This document shows positions 12,666 to 50,840 of a DNA stretch of 64,000 nucleotides, in pieces. Made by a program: the position numbers and the translations under genes. Every line of letters begins with the position of its first letter. Positions within the stretch are counted from its first letter, which is position 1. The DNA is from Paralvinella palmiformis (Eukaryota; Annelida; Polychaeta; Terebellida; Alvinellidae). Under the pieces are notes generated by a model. That model had not been told where the DNA came from, ran no database searches, and was given only the letters and a program-made list of their open reading frames with translations. The DNA is taken from assembly GCA_025642065.1 (NCBI GenBank), contig JAODUP010000436.1:1-64000 (forward strand), read 5' to 3'.

Positions 12666-13285
12666 TATCTTTCGGTTATGGCAATTAAATATTAATGTCC
12701 TGGTATTGTTAGGGTTTATATGCGTTACAGAGTAGACCAGAACGTGATATTATATTGTAAAATGCTGTTAATACTATCACGAAATGGTATCACTGAATTG
12801 AGCGCCTTTTCATATACATGTATATGGAGATCTATCTGTAATAGCGGGGTTTTCCAAGAAGGCACACTTCTTATGACGTGGCATACAGTTTTATTATATA
12901 TATATAATCTAAGGATATTAATAATAAGTCTGGGCCATTTGTCAGCCTGTGAGACTCAGCAAATACTTGACAAATGAGTCATGCCACAAGGAAGCACAAG
13001 TTTGTAATAAATATATCATAATAATCGCTCGTACTGGTTCAAAAGGATTGGATAAAGCTATTAATATTTATGTCTATAGACGTTGTCATGGTCGGTATCA
13101 GATTATTCTATATGGGTCTACCTTCAAAATCTCCGATGGTCTCTACCCATTAATCTGTCGCATTATGACATAACAGGAAGCGATGGCTATGTGTTTGATT
13201 AACGCTTTCCCCCTATAAGGTGAATAGGGCGCTATATAAATATAATATATATTATTATTATTATGTACGATTTTTTCAATGCATG

Positions 13286-13640
<355 letters not shown>

Positions 13641-15080
13641 TGATAAATGTGTGCGTATACCTAAGCATGTGTCTGGTCTACTCATCAGCCTGTGGGAACC
13701 AGCTAATTCGTATGTATGTATGTATGTATGTGGAGATATGTGTGCGTATGTCTGCATATGTGTGTCTGTGTGTATCTGTGTCTCTGTGTGTGTCACATAT
13801 CTTTATAATACAAAACATTTCAGTAATTAGAGCCATTGCAATCAATTAAGGTGTTAATTCCCATAATGAAGTGCTGCAAGGTATTTATCGTATTCATTCT
13901 ATTAACGGAAGGAGACACAACCGAATAATCATATTCATTAAGGCAACAATAATTAGATTGTATCTCTTTTAGGATCAAGATTTAAGCTGATTATAAGATA
14001 ACCGAATTATTCCATTATCATCAGTCGAGTGCCTTTTCTCTGCAAACAATGCCATAGTGACACAAAACAATAAAGACAAATTTGAGCAGTCGTCTGTGAA
14101 ATCCGTAAATAACGTTTACAAATTTTCCAATACCATTCCGCCATTGTTGACATTCCGCATACGTATACCAGGTACCTCCAATGCGCCACATTTTCCCCAC
14201 CGCCATGTCGTTCTATTTAAAACCAGGTTTGCATGCTTCGGTCTCCAAGCATCGAGCGCTTATTAGAGCACAGATCGTGTGATGATATGCAGTGATGTGT
14301 CGCGATATCTTACACCATATATTGCGTGCAATATCGGGTGACATTGTTTTACAATCAAACAATGAAGCCTCGTGTTGTGTGGCAACGGTATAACATCCCG
14401 CCATTGTTTTATGACACAGATGTTAGGTCGGCTTGTGTTGTGTGTTGGTATTCAGTAACATCAGATATGACACCTTCTAACAATAAGTGTCGGTATACGG
14501 CACCGGATTGCTGGTAAGACGTATATCTGACGACAAGACGTGTTGCAGTCCCTTAGAACATAATTAATCCGCGATGATACGTCACCTCGTTTACTGGAAG
14601 AGACGTTACAGTCCAAAACATCACCTGAAAGAAAGAATGTGTCCATGTCCATGTACTTGGATTGCATTATGTGGAATCCTGGAGACTATAGGATCATTTA
14701 AAGGATGTTGATGAAACAGTTAAGATCGATCCAGGACCTACTCTAGATTACTTTATAGGATATCGCTGTGTTACTCTAATTCCCATCATTTCTGGAACAT
14801 CGAAACTTATCTCTCTTGTTGTTGTTGTTTGTTTGTTTTTATCTCAAACAAAAATTTATCCCTAAAGCTACGGAAGCTGCACGTGGTTAGGTCGCTATCG
14901 TTATAACATCACCATGCTCACTCACTCACTCACTCACTCACTCACTCACTCACTCACTCACTCACTCACCTTCTCCTTCTTTTCATTCCTCACCACTCCC
15001 ACTCCCCCCCACCCCCCCCCCCCTGTCGGAGAAAAGACATGGCATATTGACTCTTTAATTGGTTAACGTGTGCTGGCTTG

Positions 15081-15346
15081 TCTCCCCCACCACTCACAGG
15101 GGAACAGTACGGAAAGATGGAGCCGAAATACCCCGAGTTGGTCACTGCCAGAGTGTTTTACGTCCTCAGGTTTTTTTTTAACATCTCCCTTTATTTTAAA
15201 TAATTCAATGGAGACGGCAGCGCCATTTAACGTGGTCAGCCACCCACGATGTTCTGAGCCGAGAAATTAATCTCTGGAAAAGTTTCGACCTCTTACAGGG
15301 TCTTATCAAGTACCGCGTACTTAACCACTAGGCCACCGGAGCTCAC
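15081..15346 (-). mobile_element. SINE family A copy 4, minus strand, truncated
   Basis: Begins inside the body (ctcccccaccactcacaggg), so the LINE-shared 3' tail is missing. The B-box region also carries a deletion (ttacagggtcttatcaagta). The head ggccaccggagctcac is intact. Confidence 0.82.
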
Positions 15347-16400
15347 AACATTCGCATCACGCTTTGCCACTGGTATATATATATATATATATATATATAA
15401 TAACACCTCATGTGGAACTCTTTGTACACACCAAGACGTATAAGAGATGTCATTATGTTTTCTCAAATTCAGCATGCACTAATAGGCATCAGCTTGCCTG
15501 TAATCGCTGCCACAGCAGATACCGGTACCAGACACCAACACAGACACAAACTATGAAGTCTGCCAGACACTCGCACGACCTACATTTATGCTGTGCACGT
15601 TGTATTCCAGTGTGAACTGCTCCTACCTACCGTCCACTGCAGAGGTGTTCCAGACAGCAGGCCTTCGAGCCATGCAGACGCCAGCTTAATACACGGTAAC
15701 ATTGCTAACTGCATGATAATGAAGTAACACCTTTAACAGTATACTCTTAAAGGCTTGAAAACATACACAAACACCTTGTCTGTGTGTGTGTGTGTGTGTG
15801 TGTGTTATCTGTCTTTCTGTAAGACTCTGGCACCGTAAGTCTATAAGTTAGTAAGAATATGGGGTTGCGTAAATTAAGTTATATAACGCAGTACGACCAA
15901 AACGTTGTCAGAAAATAAGCACATAAGCTCGTACAGTTGTAAGTCTATAGAGCTTCCTTTGTAAATCCGGACTTGGATTCCAGTCGAAGTCTGAAATGTT
16001 GTAAGGATAAAACAGCGAGTTGCAGTAAGGCTATACGTTTGTATTGTATAACGTTTATACACACCGTGAGGAAATAAGACTACACCGATTTAATCTATAA
16101 GGTTTAGAGACTGCAACACGGTATTAGTGTCGATCTATAAGGATGTTAAGTGATGCTTGCAAATGTTTCACTAAATGCATATAGGCTTTGATTCCCAAGA
16201 TTACTGTCGATCTGTGATAAAATTGTAAAACTATCCGTTTATCATACAACAATGCTGTAAAAATATCTGAACTATAAGGACAAACTACTGCAGGGTTATG
16301 CGTCAAAGAGTGTTATGGTGTGGTGCTCGTACATAGTGAGAGCATAAGCCAGAAAGATGTATGTCTCTAAGACTCGAACACTACATGTAATGAATTCTAA
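15347..16400. other. Non-coding; decayed tandem repeat begins
   Basis: TA run near 15,374-15,399 and GT run 15,781-15,804. From about 15,830 onward variants of taagtctataag recur at irregular spacing, continuing past 16.7 kb. Confidence 0.45.
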
Positions 16401-16405
16401 GGCTG

Positions 16406-16465
16406 CGCTTGCTTGTAGTTCGGGGAATATCCCCAGGCTGTCGCTTGTTTGGCACAGCCTGTAAG
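16406..16465 (-). mobile_element. 5'-truncated LINE tail
   Basis: cttgcttgtagttcgggg and ggctgtcgcttgtttggcac are the reverse complement of the LINE 3' end at about 950-1,010. The cttgtttggc variant is LINE-like, not SINE-like (SINE copies read cttaatcagc or cttattcagc). Only about 60 bases remain. Confidence 0.7.
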
Positions 16466-16498
16466 GCTGTGGCTGTATAGAGCCACAATAAGCCTGAA

Positions 16499-16672
16499 GC
16501 ATGATGACGTCAAAAACCAAAACAATTTATAACAGATCCGGTACATTGACATTTACGGTTAAAATGGCGGGATTATTACGGTATTATCGCTCAGCGGACA
16601 CCACCCCCCACCCATATAAATCCCACAATGCAAAGCGCGCCTGGTTTGTTTTGGTATTTGACGTCATCATGC
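16499..16672. mobile_element. 174-bp MITE-like element with 27-bp inverted ends
   Basis: Begins gcatgatgacgtcaaaaacc and ends with its inverse, ggtatttgacgtcatcatgc. The arms are 27 bases with one mismatch. The inside has no frame. No convincing target-site duplication is visible, so the superfamily is open. Confidence 0.65.
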
Positions 16673-17128
16673 AATGGGTCTATTATATAGAAGATTAAGG
16701 CTGTAAGGCGATGAAGTTGTGTGCCCTCTGAAGGCGTGCCTTTGCAGTTAAAGTTTTGGTATTACTGCTGACTCATATCAATGCTTTGATGTTACTTGGA
16801 TAAATCCCCCTAAATCTGTAGCCAGTAAGCTGTAAGTCTATTAGGCAGTTGGGAGATAGGGTTATGCGGTTTAAGTCCTATAAGGCAGTAAGGCTAAAAA
16901 CAATTTGTATCACTGTTACGTCCTGTAAGACTGTAAGTAACCATATAAACTTATACTGCAGAAAGTCCATAACGTAAGTCTATTTAAGGCCAAACTTAAA
17001 GCCACAGCTAGAGTCTACCCGGTCTGTTGTTAAACCTGGTCACATTTGTGGGCACTCAGCCGATCTTGTTTGTTTGCGAAATATTTGTTTTTCTTAGATA
17101 CATAGATTTCTACGTGGGCAGGAAAATA

Positions 17129-17165
<37 letters not shown>

Positions 17166-17421
17166 GGTATTCTGAGAGAAGACCGGGGGATATGTATAAC
17201 TATGTTATCCTGATATCAGATGTTGATGTCTTTTGTATTTTGCGTTATCACAGTCATAAAATTAGCTGCTTGTCGTGTTATTCGGCAAATAAAAAAAAAT
17301 CTGACACACATGCACGCACACACATACACACACGCGCGCGCTCACACACACCAAAGGTTATTTGTACGCTTTACTATGCACACTTTGGTTGGCGCAATGT
17401 AATGTGTGTGTGTGTGTGTGA

Positions 17422-17475
<54 letters not shown>

Positions 17476-17989
17476 CTAGAAACCTTTAAGAACATACGAG
17501 AAGCATAAGTTTATAGATGTCATTCCCCCAATATTAAAATATAAAGAAATATCACCTAACAATAAAAACTGATGTTACGAACAGAACAAGCACAATGACG
17601 TGAAAAAACGAATCGCCTATCAAGCACATTTCTGTTGTTATTTTAGAGAAATGCTCGATTTCGCTCAAATAAAGCACGGCTAGACTTCAGCTGGCCTACT
17701 GGTAAGTTAAGAAGCGCCATCCAGATTAAACACAACTGAACTTCGTCGATAATGATGCGCCGAACGATTAAATAGCTAAGATGTATACAAACAACACTGT
17801 TTGCTCTCCTCGTTCAAGATTGTTATGTACGTACAGCTAGTTTTGTACGATGAGGCATGTGCGCTTTCGTACGATATGTGCAATGGTATGTGTATACTGT
17901 GGTATGTACAGCTATGTTTGTACAGTAAAGTCTGCGCTCTTAGTTGCCTATCGCGTCCTATGTACACTGAACTGGATACCCCACTTGTA

Positions 17990-18075
17990 CAATAATAATA
18001 ATAATAATAATAATAATGCATATTTAATAAAGCGCCCTTATTAGCAGGAGCCATTCAAACGGCGCTGTACAATGA
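17990..18075 (-). mobile_element. L2/CR1-like LINE 3' tail
   Basis: After an AAT run: aaagcgcccttattagcagg, agccattcaaacggcgctgt. This closely matches the 3' end of the larger LINE remnant at 53.25 kb, so it is a 5'-truncated copy on the minus strand. Confidence 0.7.
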
Positions 18076-18371
18076 AACCCCAATTATATGCAATGCGATC
18101 TTTTCAATACGGTGTGTAATCTGTGATATATATAGCTGGGTTTGTACAATGGTGTGTATAGGCTTAGCGGCTTACAGCGGCGTGCTATGTACACGGAACC
18201 AGACACTTCGTTTCTATTTACAAGATATTATCTACAGTCCTGCCTCTATAAACTGAAATGTACACCGCTATGCGAACGCAGCAGTATTTACAGTTAGCGA
18301 TATGTACGGTAGTGTGCCCAGTCAGTTAGCTATGTACATTGGGATAAATACAGCGTGCTATGTACACCGCA

Positions 18372-18471
18372 ACGTATACATCGGGCTGTACGCTCCACGT
18401 ATACATCCGATTGTACGCTCAACTTATACATCCGGCTGTACGCTCAACGTATAGACCTCACTGTGCGCTGC
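18372..18471. repeat. Four-copy 25-bp tandem repeat
   Basis: Units begin acgtatacatccggctgtac and end gctca or similar. Four consecutive 25-base units are visible, the last the most diverged. Confidence 0.8.
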
Positions 18472-19142
18472 GTACACCGAGACGCGTGTCGGCTACCTAA
18501 TCTGAAGTGAACCAGATTTGTTCAAACCGGGTCTTTCCCAAAATTAATTTTGGGCGTTTTCTGGCTTTATTAAAGTGTGGAATTGACGATGACGAGCAAA
18601 CAGTTGTAGGGCACAATTCTACGGTTTAACTAAGTCTCTCCAAGTAGTGTCATACGTTGTAGATAAATATTCGCTTATCCACCATATTAATCACCCAACC
18701 AATATAGGAGTCTGTGTGATTTTGAAATATTAAGAATCGCGGCTCCTAAATATGTCTTTTTATTAGTTTAATATCTAAATAGGTGACAGTGACATCATTT
18801 CACTCCACCCCCTCCCTGCGAGCCATGCGGTACATGCATGACAGTAACGACCTATTTTCAGTGCGGCGTGACTAAGCGTGGCATTGGCCACTTCCTTGCC
18901 ACGACTTCGTCATGGAAGACTTCACGCTAAAGCGAGGCCAGCGCCGGCAGGTGATCCATCAAACGGCGGAAGAGAAAAGGATCGTCATCAACCCGGAAAT
19001 GAGCCAATCGCAATAGACGGAGCGGCGAGATCGGGCTATCGGCGAAAAGGTGAGCTCAAGCTTTCCATTTCTCGTTGCTAACAGCGCGGAAGTGAAGCTT
19101 TCCGAACTTTATATGTGACCGTCGTGGAAAATATGTCGTAAG

Positions 19143-19255
19143 TAATAATAATAATAATAATGTATATTTAATAAAGCGCCCTTACTAGCAGGAGCCATTC
19201 AAAGGCGCTGTACAAATAATATGTAATTTAATAATACCCCAAATAATGTGAAACG
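19143..19255 (-). mobile_element. L2/CR1-like LINE 3' tail
   Basis: AAT run, then aaagcgcccttactagcagg, agccattcaaaggcgctgta, and aataataccccaaataat: nearly identical to 53.27-53.34 kb. A 5'-truncated minus-strand copy. Confidence 0.78.
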
Positions 19256-19339
19256 CGTATTGTCTGTCGTGAATCGAGACAATAGTCAGATTTAACACAG
19301 AAATGCGGTCAATGGTCAGCCGACAGCCGGAATGGGTAA

Positions 19340-19502
19340 TGTCGTTTTCCGGCCACATGTGTGCCCGCTCTAAACTGCGTCAGTACAATAGTCCACGGAA
19401 GCCGGGCGAAGTGAGAGATGAAACATCCCTCAGTTATGGTGATGGCTGTCTTTGAACCCCGATACTGAAGGCCCGTGGCCAGCCGCGCTACCAGCTGGAC
19501 AA
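19340..19502 (-). mobile_element. Probable diverged SINE family B copy
   Basis: Order matches family B reversed: gaagtgagagatgaaacatc, ctttgaaccccgat, then a head like gcgctaccagctggac. The 3' half is poorly conserved. Confidence 0.45.
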
Positions 19503-21036
19503 CGTGTTCTAAAGCAAAGGGCTTTATACGTTCGCAGTTTTGTTTCTTTTCCATCTTTCCATAATTATTGGTGCATAATCACCAAAACGATATCGCTATC
19601 TGAGTAGGCAGTCCTCATGACTGAATCAACCATTGAGTACCCGAAAGATTACCAATGAGTTGATGAATCCGAACCGAGGACCACAGGTTTTGTATAGCAC
19701 ACCACGGTAACCGTTGTGTGACCACAACCATTAGTATTCAGGCGAACATCGAATGTTGTGAGATTTTTAAACAACAATTTTACTTCGCAGTTTTGACGCG
19801 ACTCGTCAATATCTCTGAGAGCCACCACAGGCCAGTAAACTCACTCTGTTTCGTGAGATTTCTTAGTAATTGTAGCTCGTCTCGGGGCGATTTCGGTCGA
19901 CAAGATGAGCCTTCGGAGTGAACCAGTCATCATGTTTATTGATGTCTTGTCTGGTACGTACGGCGAACATAGATTGGGCTCGATGTTGGCGTAAGCTGTT
20001 TCTTGACACAGGCGGTCACGTCTAGAGGACAAACATTGTTAAGAGACATTACCAGGATGCTAAGATTTTCTTTACTCACGGCCTGACGCGCGAAATGTCG
20101 TCACTTCCTATTTCCAAAAAATAAGCCTCCCTCCAATCCGCTGAATTGACGCAGTCGTTCAGATGTCGGTCGAAGAGTTATTACACGGATGTTTCTAGTT
20201 GATAGGTCTGGAAATTAAATTTCATCTTAGACAAGCCGAAATAAAAGAAACTCGGCATAACCCACTGAAGTGTGTACAATATGATATCACGGATAGGTGT
20301 ACACTACGAGTTGTAAAGTATGGGTAGGTAGGTAGGTACGGACAGGGCGCATCACGGTTATTTCGCAATTAGAGGTATAAGTATACCACAGGTTATCGTA
20401 GACAGTTATATATTATAGGTCGTTGCGCCTGTGTGTTCAACACAGATTACAACAAAGCGAAGCACAAATTCATCTATATTATTATTATTATTATACAGCA
20501 ATGAGGGTGGTATTTTGAATTATGATGTTTTTGCCGTGATATCAGATGTCAGGCCATGTTATTTGACCGAATGTGACTCTGAACTGAGTTAGACGCCATT
20601 TGGCTAGAGTAGGGTGATGCTAAGTATAACATACGTCTATCCGCTGATAGCCTGGGATGTTGCTTTCACGATGGGTAATATTTGATCTGTTTATTATCTG
20701 CGCTCTTGTGTAGAGCTGCGATATCAGATAAATAAAATATTTTATTATCGCCATTTCTAGTAACAACAACAGCAACGACTACGACACGTTAAAACTGCTC
20801 ATTTCAATACCTTTTTGTTCACTAAAACTTGTTTTCCAATCTGTCAATCAGATTGGCTTCGTATTAAACATGACTACAACACAAACACACATACACGCAT
20901 ACACGCACGCACACAAGCACGCAAATACACAATCATACAATGCTAGTGATAATGATGAAAACAGGAATAGTAACAGCAATACCAGTACCAGTTATAGTAG
21001 CAACACCAGGAGCACCAACTATAATCGTAATCGTGA

Positions 21037-21037
<1 letters not shown>

Positions 21038-21080
<43 letters not shown>

Positions 21081-21222
21081 GTTGTTGTTGTTGTTATTGT
21101 TGTAGTTGTTGTCGTTATTCTTATTGTTATTGTAGTTGTGGTCGACGTTGTTGTTGTTATTATTATTGTGGCTGTGGTTATCGTTGTTGTTGTTGTTGTT
21201 GCTGCTGCTGCTGCTGCTGCTG
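21038..21222. repeat. Trinucleotide tract upstream of the start codon
   Basis: About 14 ATT units, then interrupted GTT/GTC/ATT and about eight GCT units, ending about 120 bases before the ATG. Confidence 0.9.
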
Positions 21223-21286
21223 TTATAGAAGAAACATCATCATTGCGACTAGCAATATCAGTTTATATCTCTTATCTATCTTACAG

Positions 21287-21340
21287 AATTTCCTATTAAC
21301 AATTTATGATACGCCAAAGTGAGTAAAAGAAAGCTACAAA
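21287..21340 (+). other. Probable 5' UTR part of the first coding exon
   Basis: A pyrimidine-rich tract ending in TTACAG lies 54 bases before the ATG, so the first coding exon probably begins with a short spliced 5' leader and an upstream non-coding exon exists. The start codon has A at -3 and G at +4 (acaaaATGG). No in-frame ATG precedes it after the acceptor. The position of the promoter is not known. Confidence 0.4.
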
Positions 21341-48233
<26,893 letters not shown>

Positions 48234-48800
48234 TCCTTTCGGTGTCAGTTGGCGAGAAATGTACAGGAAGTGCTTCCAGATTACAGATGATAACATAATT
48301 ATATGCATTTTCGTCTCTGTGCACATCGGTGCGTCCGCGCGACGACGTCCAAGTGTACATTAAAAAACCGTCTGCACACTCTTCTCTGAAGACGCCTCTA
48401 TTGAATACAAACTGTGGATTTCGAATCTCGCATCAGATTTAGGTTCTAGACCATGGCATATAAATATGTAGGGTGTTCTTAATCGGGGAAATTGCACTAT
48501 TCATCCAGGATCAGAGTATCAGTGACTTTATTTGCGACTTTATGCAATAATGTATTATTCGCTGTTTCCTGTACATTTACCGCCAAATACAGCAAAACCA
48601 ATTATGATCGCATATTGCTTGGACTGGTTTCGCGCGATCAAACTGATCTCTAGTTTAGTCGAGTAATGCTTTAAATATGGTTATTTTAAAATTTATATAT
48701 GTGTGTGTGTGTGTGTGCGCGCGCGCGCACCGTGCAATCTGTCGAGCTACAACGTGAATATACCTACGTGTATACACGCCCGCGCACATTCCAGCCCCCC

Positions 48801-48853
<53 letters not shown>

Positions 48854-49712
48854 CAGACACACACATACACAAACAAACAAATACACACGACATGACAATA
48901 TACAAATATTAATTTCTAAAAATAATTGGTTCGGTAAAATTACTACACTAATACGCTAAATAGATAGCATAGGTGTATTCTCATTGTAGCTCTGTCTCTC
49001 TGTGTGTGTGCGCGTGTGTGCGTGTGTGTGCGTGTGCGCGCGCGCGCCCAACGTGCTACTATTAAGGATAATCAACCGTATTTACTTATTCTTAGAAATT
49101 AATATATGTATATACTCATGAGTGAACGCGAGCGTCTTTTACATTTAGTGCAGTACTCAATCAGATGTTTGGCATTTACATAGATGCCATAATAAGAATA
49201 TTGATGAGATGCAAATCTATTCTAAAGGAAAAGTTAATTTATTGTTATTATACTTTGTGAACGGAACCCCATATTTCGATGTATTCCATGTAATTAATAC
49301 AGCATTAACGAAATAGATTGGATGTACTCAGATCGACAGTAAATTGCTAATTTTTCACAGCTCTGTGTACGTTAGTACTGTTTTGTTCAATTCAATTCCA
49401 TTGTTTGATAAACTAATCTTTCTATTTAAATGAAGTCACCTAAAACTGTCAATAACTTTTAACAGAAACATAAATAATCACATTAACGAAGACAGGAATG
49501 TTGTAAAATTATCGACAAATACAGGCAGCATATTAAATGACTGGATAATTATATGCTGATATTTCCTAATTCACAAGTACGTGATAAAATGGAATGTGAA
49601 TATTGTTTACCTAAAAGAGACAGATAAACTTGAATAATATTGTCCTCTCGCTATACAGGGCACTACTACCTCAGTTAGTAGTGCATTGTACAGCATACTC
49701 CTAAAATATGCC

Positions 49713-49745
<33 letters not shown>

Positions 49746-49860
49746 CTGCATGTCTGTGTGTCTGCGTGCGTGTGTGTCTAAGTGTTTTATAAATATAGTT
49801 CAGGCGCTGGCGCAGGTGTCATACTTTTATACAAATGGTAATTGTAATTCCAAACTAGTT
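48234..49860 (+). other. 3' flank of chitin synthase, UTR end unresolved
   Basis: No canonical AATAAA lies close to the stop; AATACA near 48,402 and AATAAT near 48,546 are the nearest weak variants. A canonical AATAAA appears near 50,150. The rest is AT-rich with GT/GC runs (about 48,698-48,730 and 49,005-49,046), a CA-TA compound (about 48,800-48,850) and a GT run near 49,715-49,780. No gene seen. Confidence 0.4.
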
Positions 49861-49861
49861 A

Positions 49862-50025
49862 AAAATATATTTAATTAAATGTATAATTTAATTACATTTA
49901 TAATTTAATTACATTTATAATTTAATTACATTTATAATTTAATTACATTTATAATTTAATTACATATATAAATTAATTACATTTATAATTTAATTACATT
50001 TATAATTTAATTACATTTATAATTT
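49862..50025. repeat. 17-bp AT-rich tandem array, about 9-10 copies
   Basis: Unit aatttaattacatttat, nearly identical across the array, with single variants (catatat, aaattaattac). Confidence 0.92.
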
Positions 50026-50249
50026 GAAAAAGGAAAGGAAAAACGAATTTCTAAAAGAATCCAGAAGAGGATCATCTAAATATAAACAAGCCACTATTAT
50101 TGACACAAAACCTGGCTTTGCGCGGTACACTACAACCAAGAATTATCAATCAAAATAAAGTTTAAAAGAGAAAGGTATTAAAAATTAATACACAGTATAA
50201 TTTAATAATAATCAGAAAACTGAATAAATTGGGATCAATACTCGTAGCA

Positions 50250-50840
50250 GCGATACAACACGACTCAACCCAATATCGGAACGACCGGTTTCGACCTGTT
50301 CAAGTCTTCATTAGGTTGCATAGAATGCCTAGCGTTACCTGGTCACTTGTTGAAATTTGGGGTAGAGACCCCTGGTGGTGTTTATAGGGCATTGCCACCT
50401 GGTGTTGACTTCCGTTCTGTCTTTATTGTTGATGATGGTGTTTATAGGGGGGGGGGGGGTCTTTCAGGAGAAGTGGGGTCAAACTGTTGATGTTCTTATA
50501 ATCAATGCTGCTAGGTAATGATCTGGAGGTTTGTAGTCTTCAGGGGGGAGATGGTCTTTTAATGTTCTTCGGTACATCGGGTGGGAAAAACTACCACGTT
50601 GTACGCTTGTTGACAGTGACGGTGGTAGGGATCGGGGACGGGTGACCTTTCGTGTGTATGACCAGAAACCTAGTCGTCTGAGTTAAGGAAGTTATGTCCG
50701 ACTACGGCGGTGGTCTGGTACCAATCTTTGGATGATAATGTGTGGTATGCGTAAGTCGATTGGCGTTGACCTAAGATGAACCTGTAATTTGGCGTAGAGA
50801 TCCCTGGCTGTCGCCTATTGTGCACAACCAAACGTTACCA
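50250..50840 (-). other. GC-richer block, possible retroelement remnant
   Basis: Stands out from its AT-rich surroundings. On the minus strand it contains aatgaagacttgaacagg and tcgaaaccggtcgttccg, a type of sequence I associate with retroelement ends, and near 50,800 a stretch (ccctggctgtcgcctattg) like the SINE A / LINE tail. A run of 14 G lies at about 50,445-50,458. No intact frame. Confidence 0.3.

Larger units (their letters stand above)
16680..18480. other. Non-coding; decayed tandem repeats and microsatellites
   Basis: Continuation of the taagtctataagg-type repeats to about 17,000, AT run 17,130-17,163, GT then GA runs 17,403-17,473, an irregular tgtaca-rich array from 17.8 kb, and a cleaner 25-bp array at 18,372-18,471. 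Confidence 0.5.
18481..21286. other. Region upstream of chitin synthase
   Basis: Includes a GC-richer block (about 18,840-19,120), a LINE tail, a possible family B remnant (about 19,340-19,500), an ATT/GTT/GCT trinucleotide tract (21,038-21,222) and unassigned DNA. The promoter of the chitin synthase may lie here, but I cannot place it. Confidence 0.35.

Noticed and set aside
18878..19081. 67-codon frame starting MALATSLPRLRHGRL
   Set aside because: No domain and no support for translation; the block is more interesting as a possible non-coding exon or promoter.
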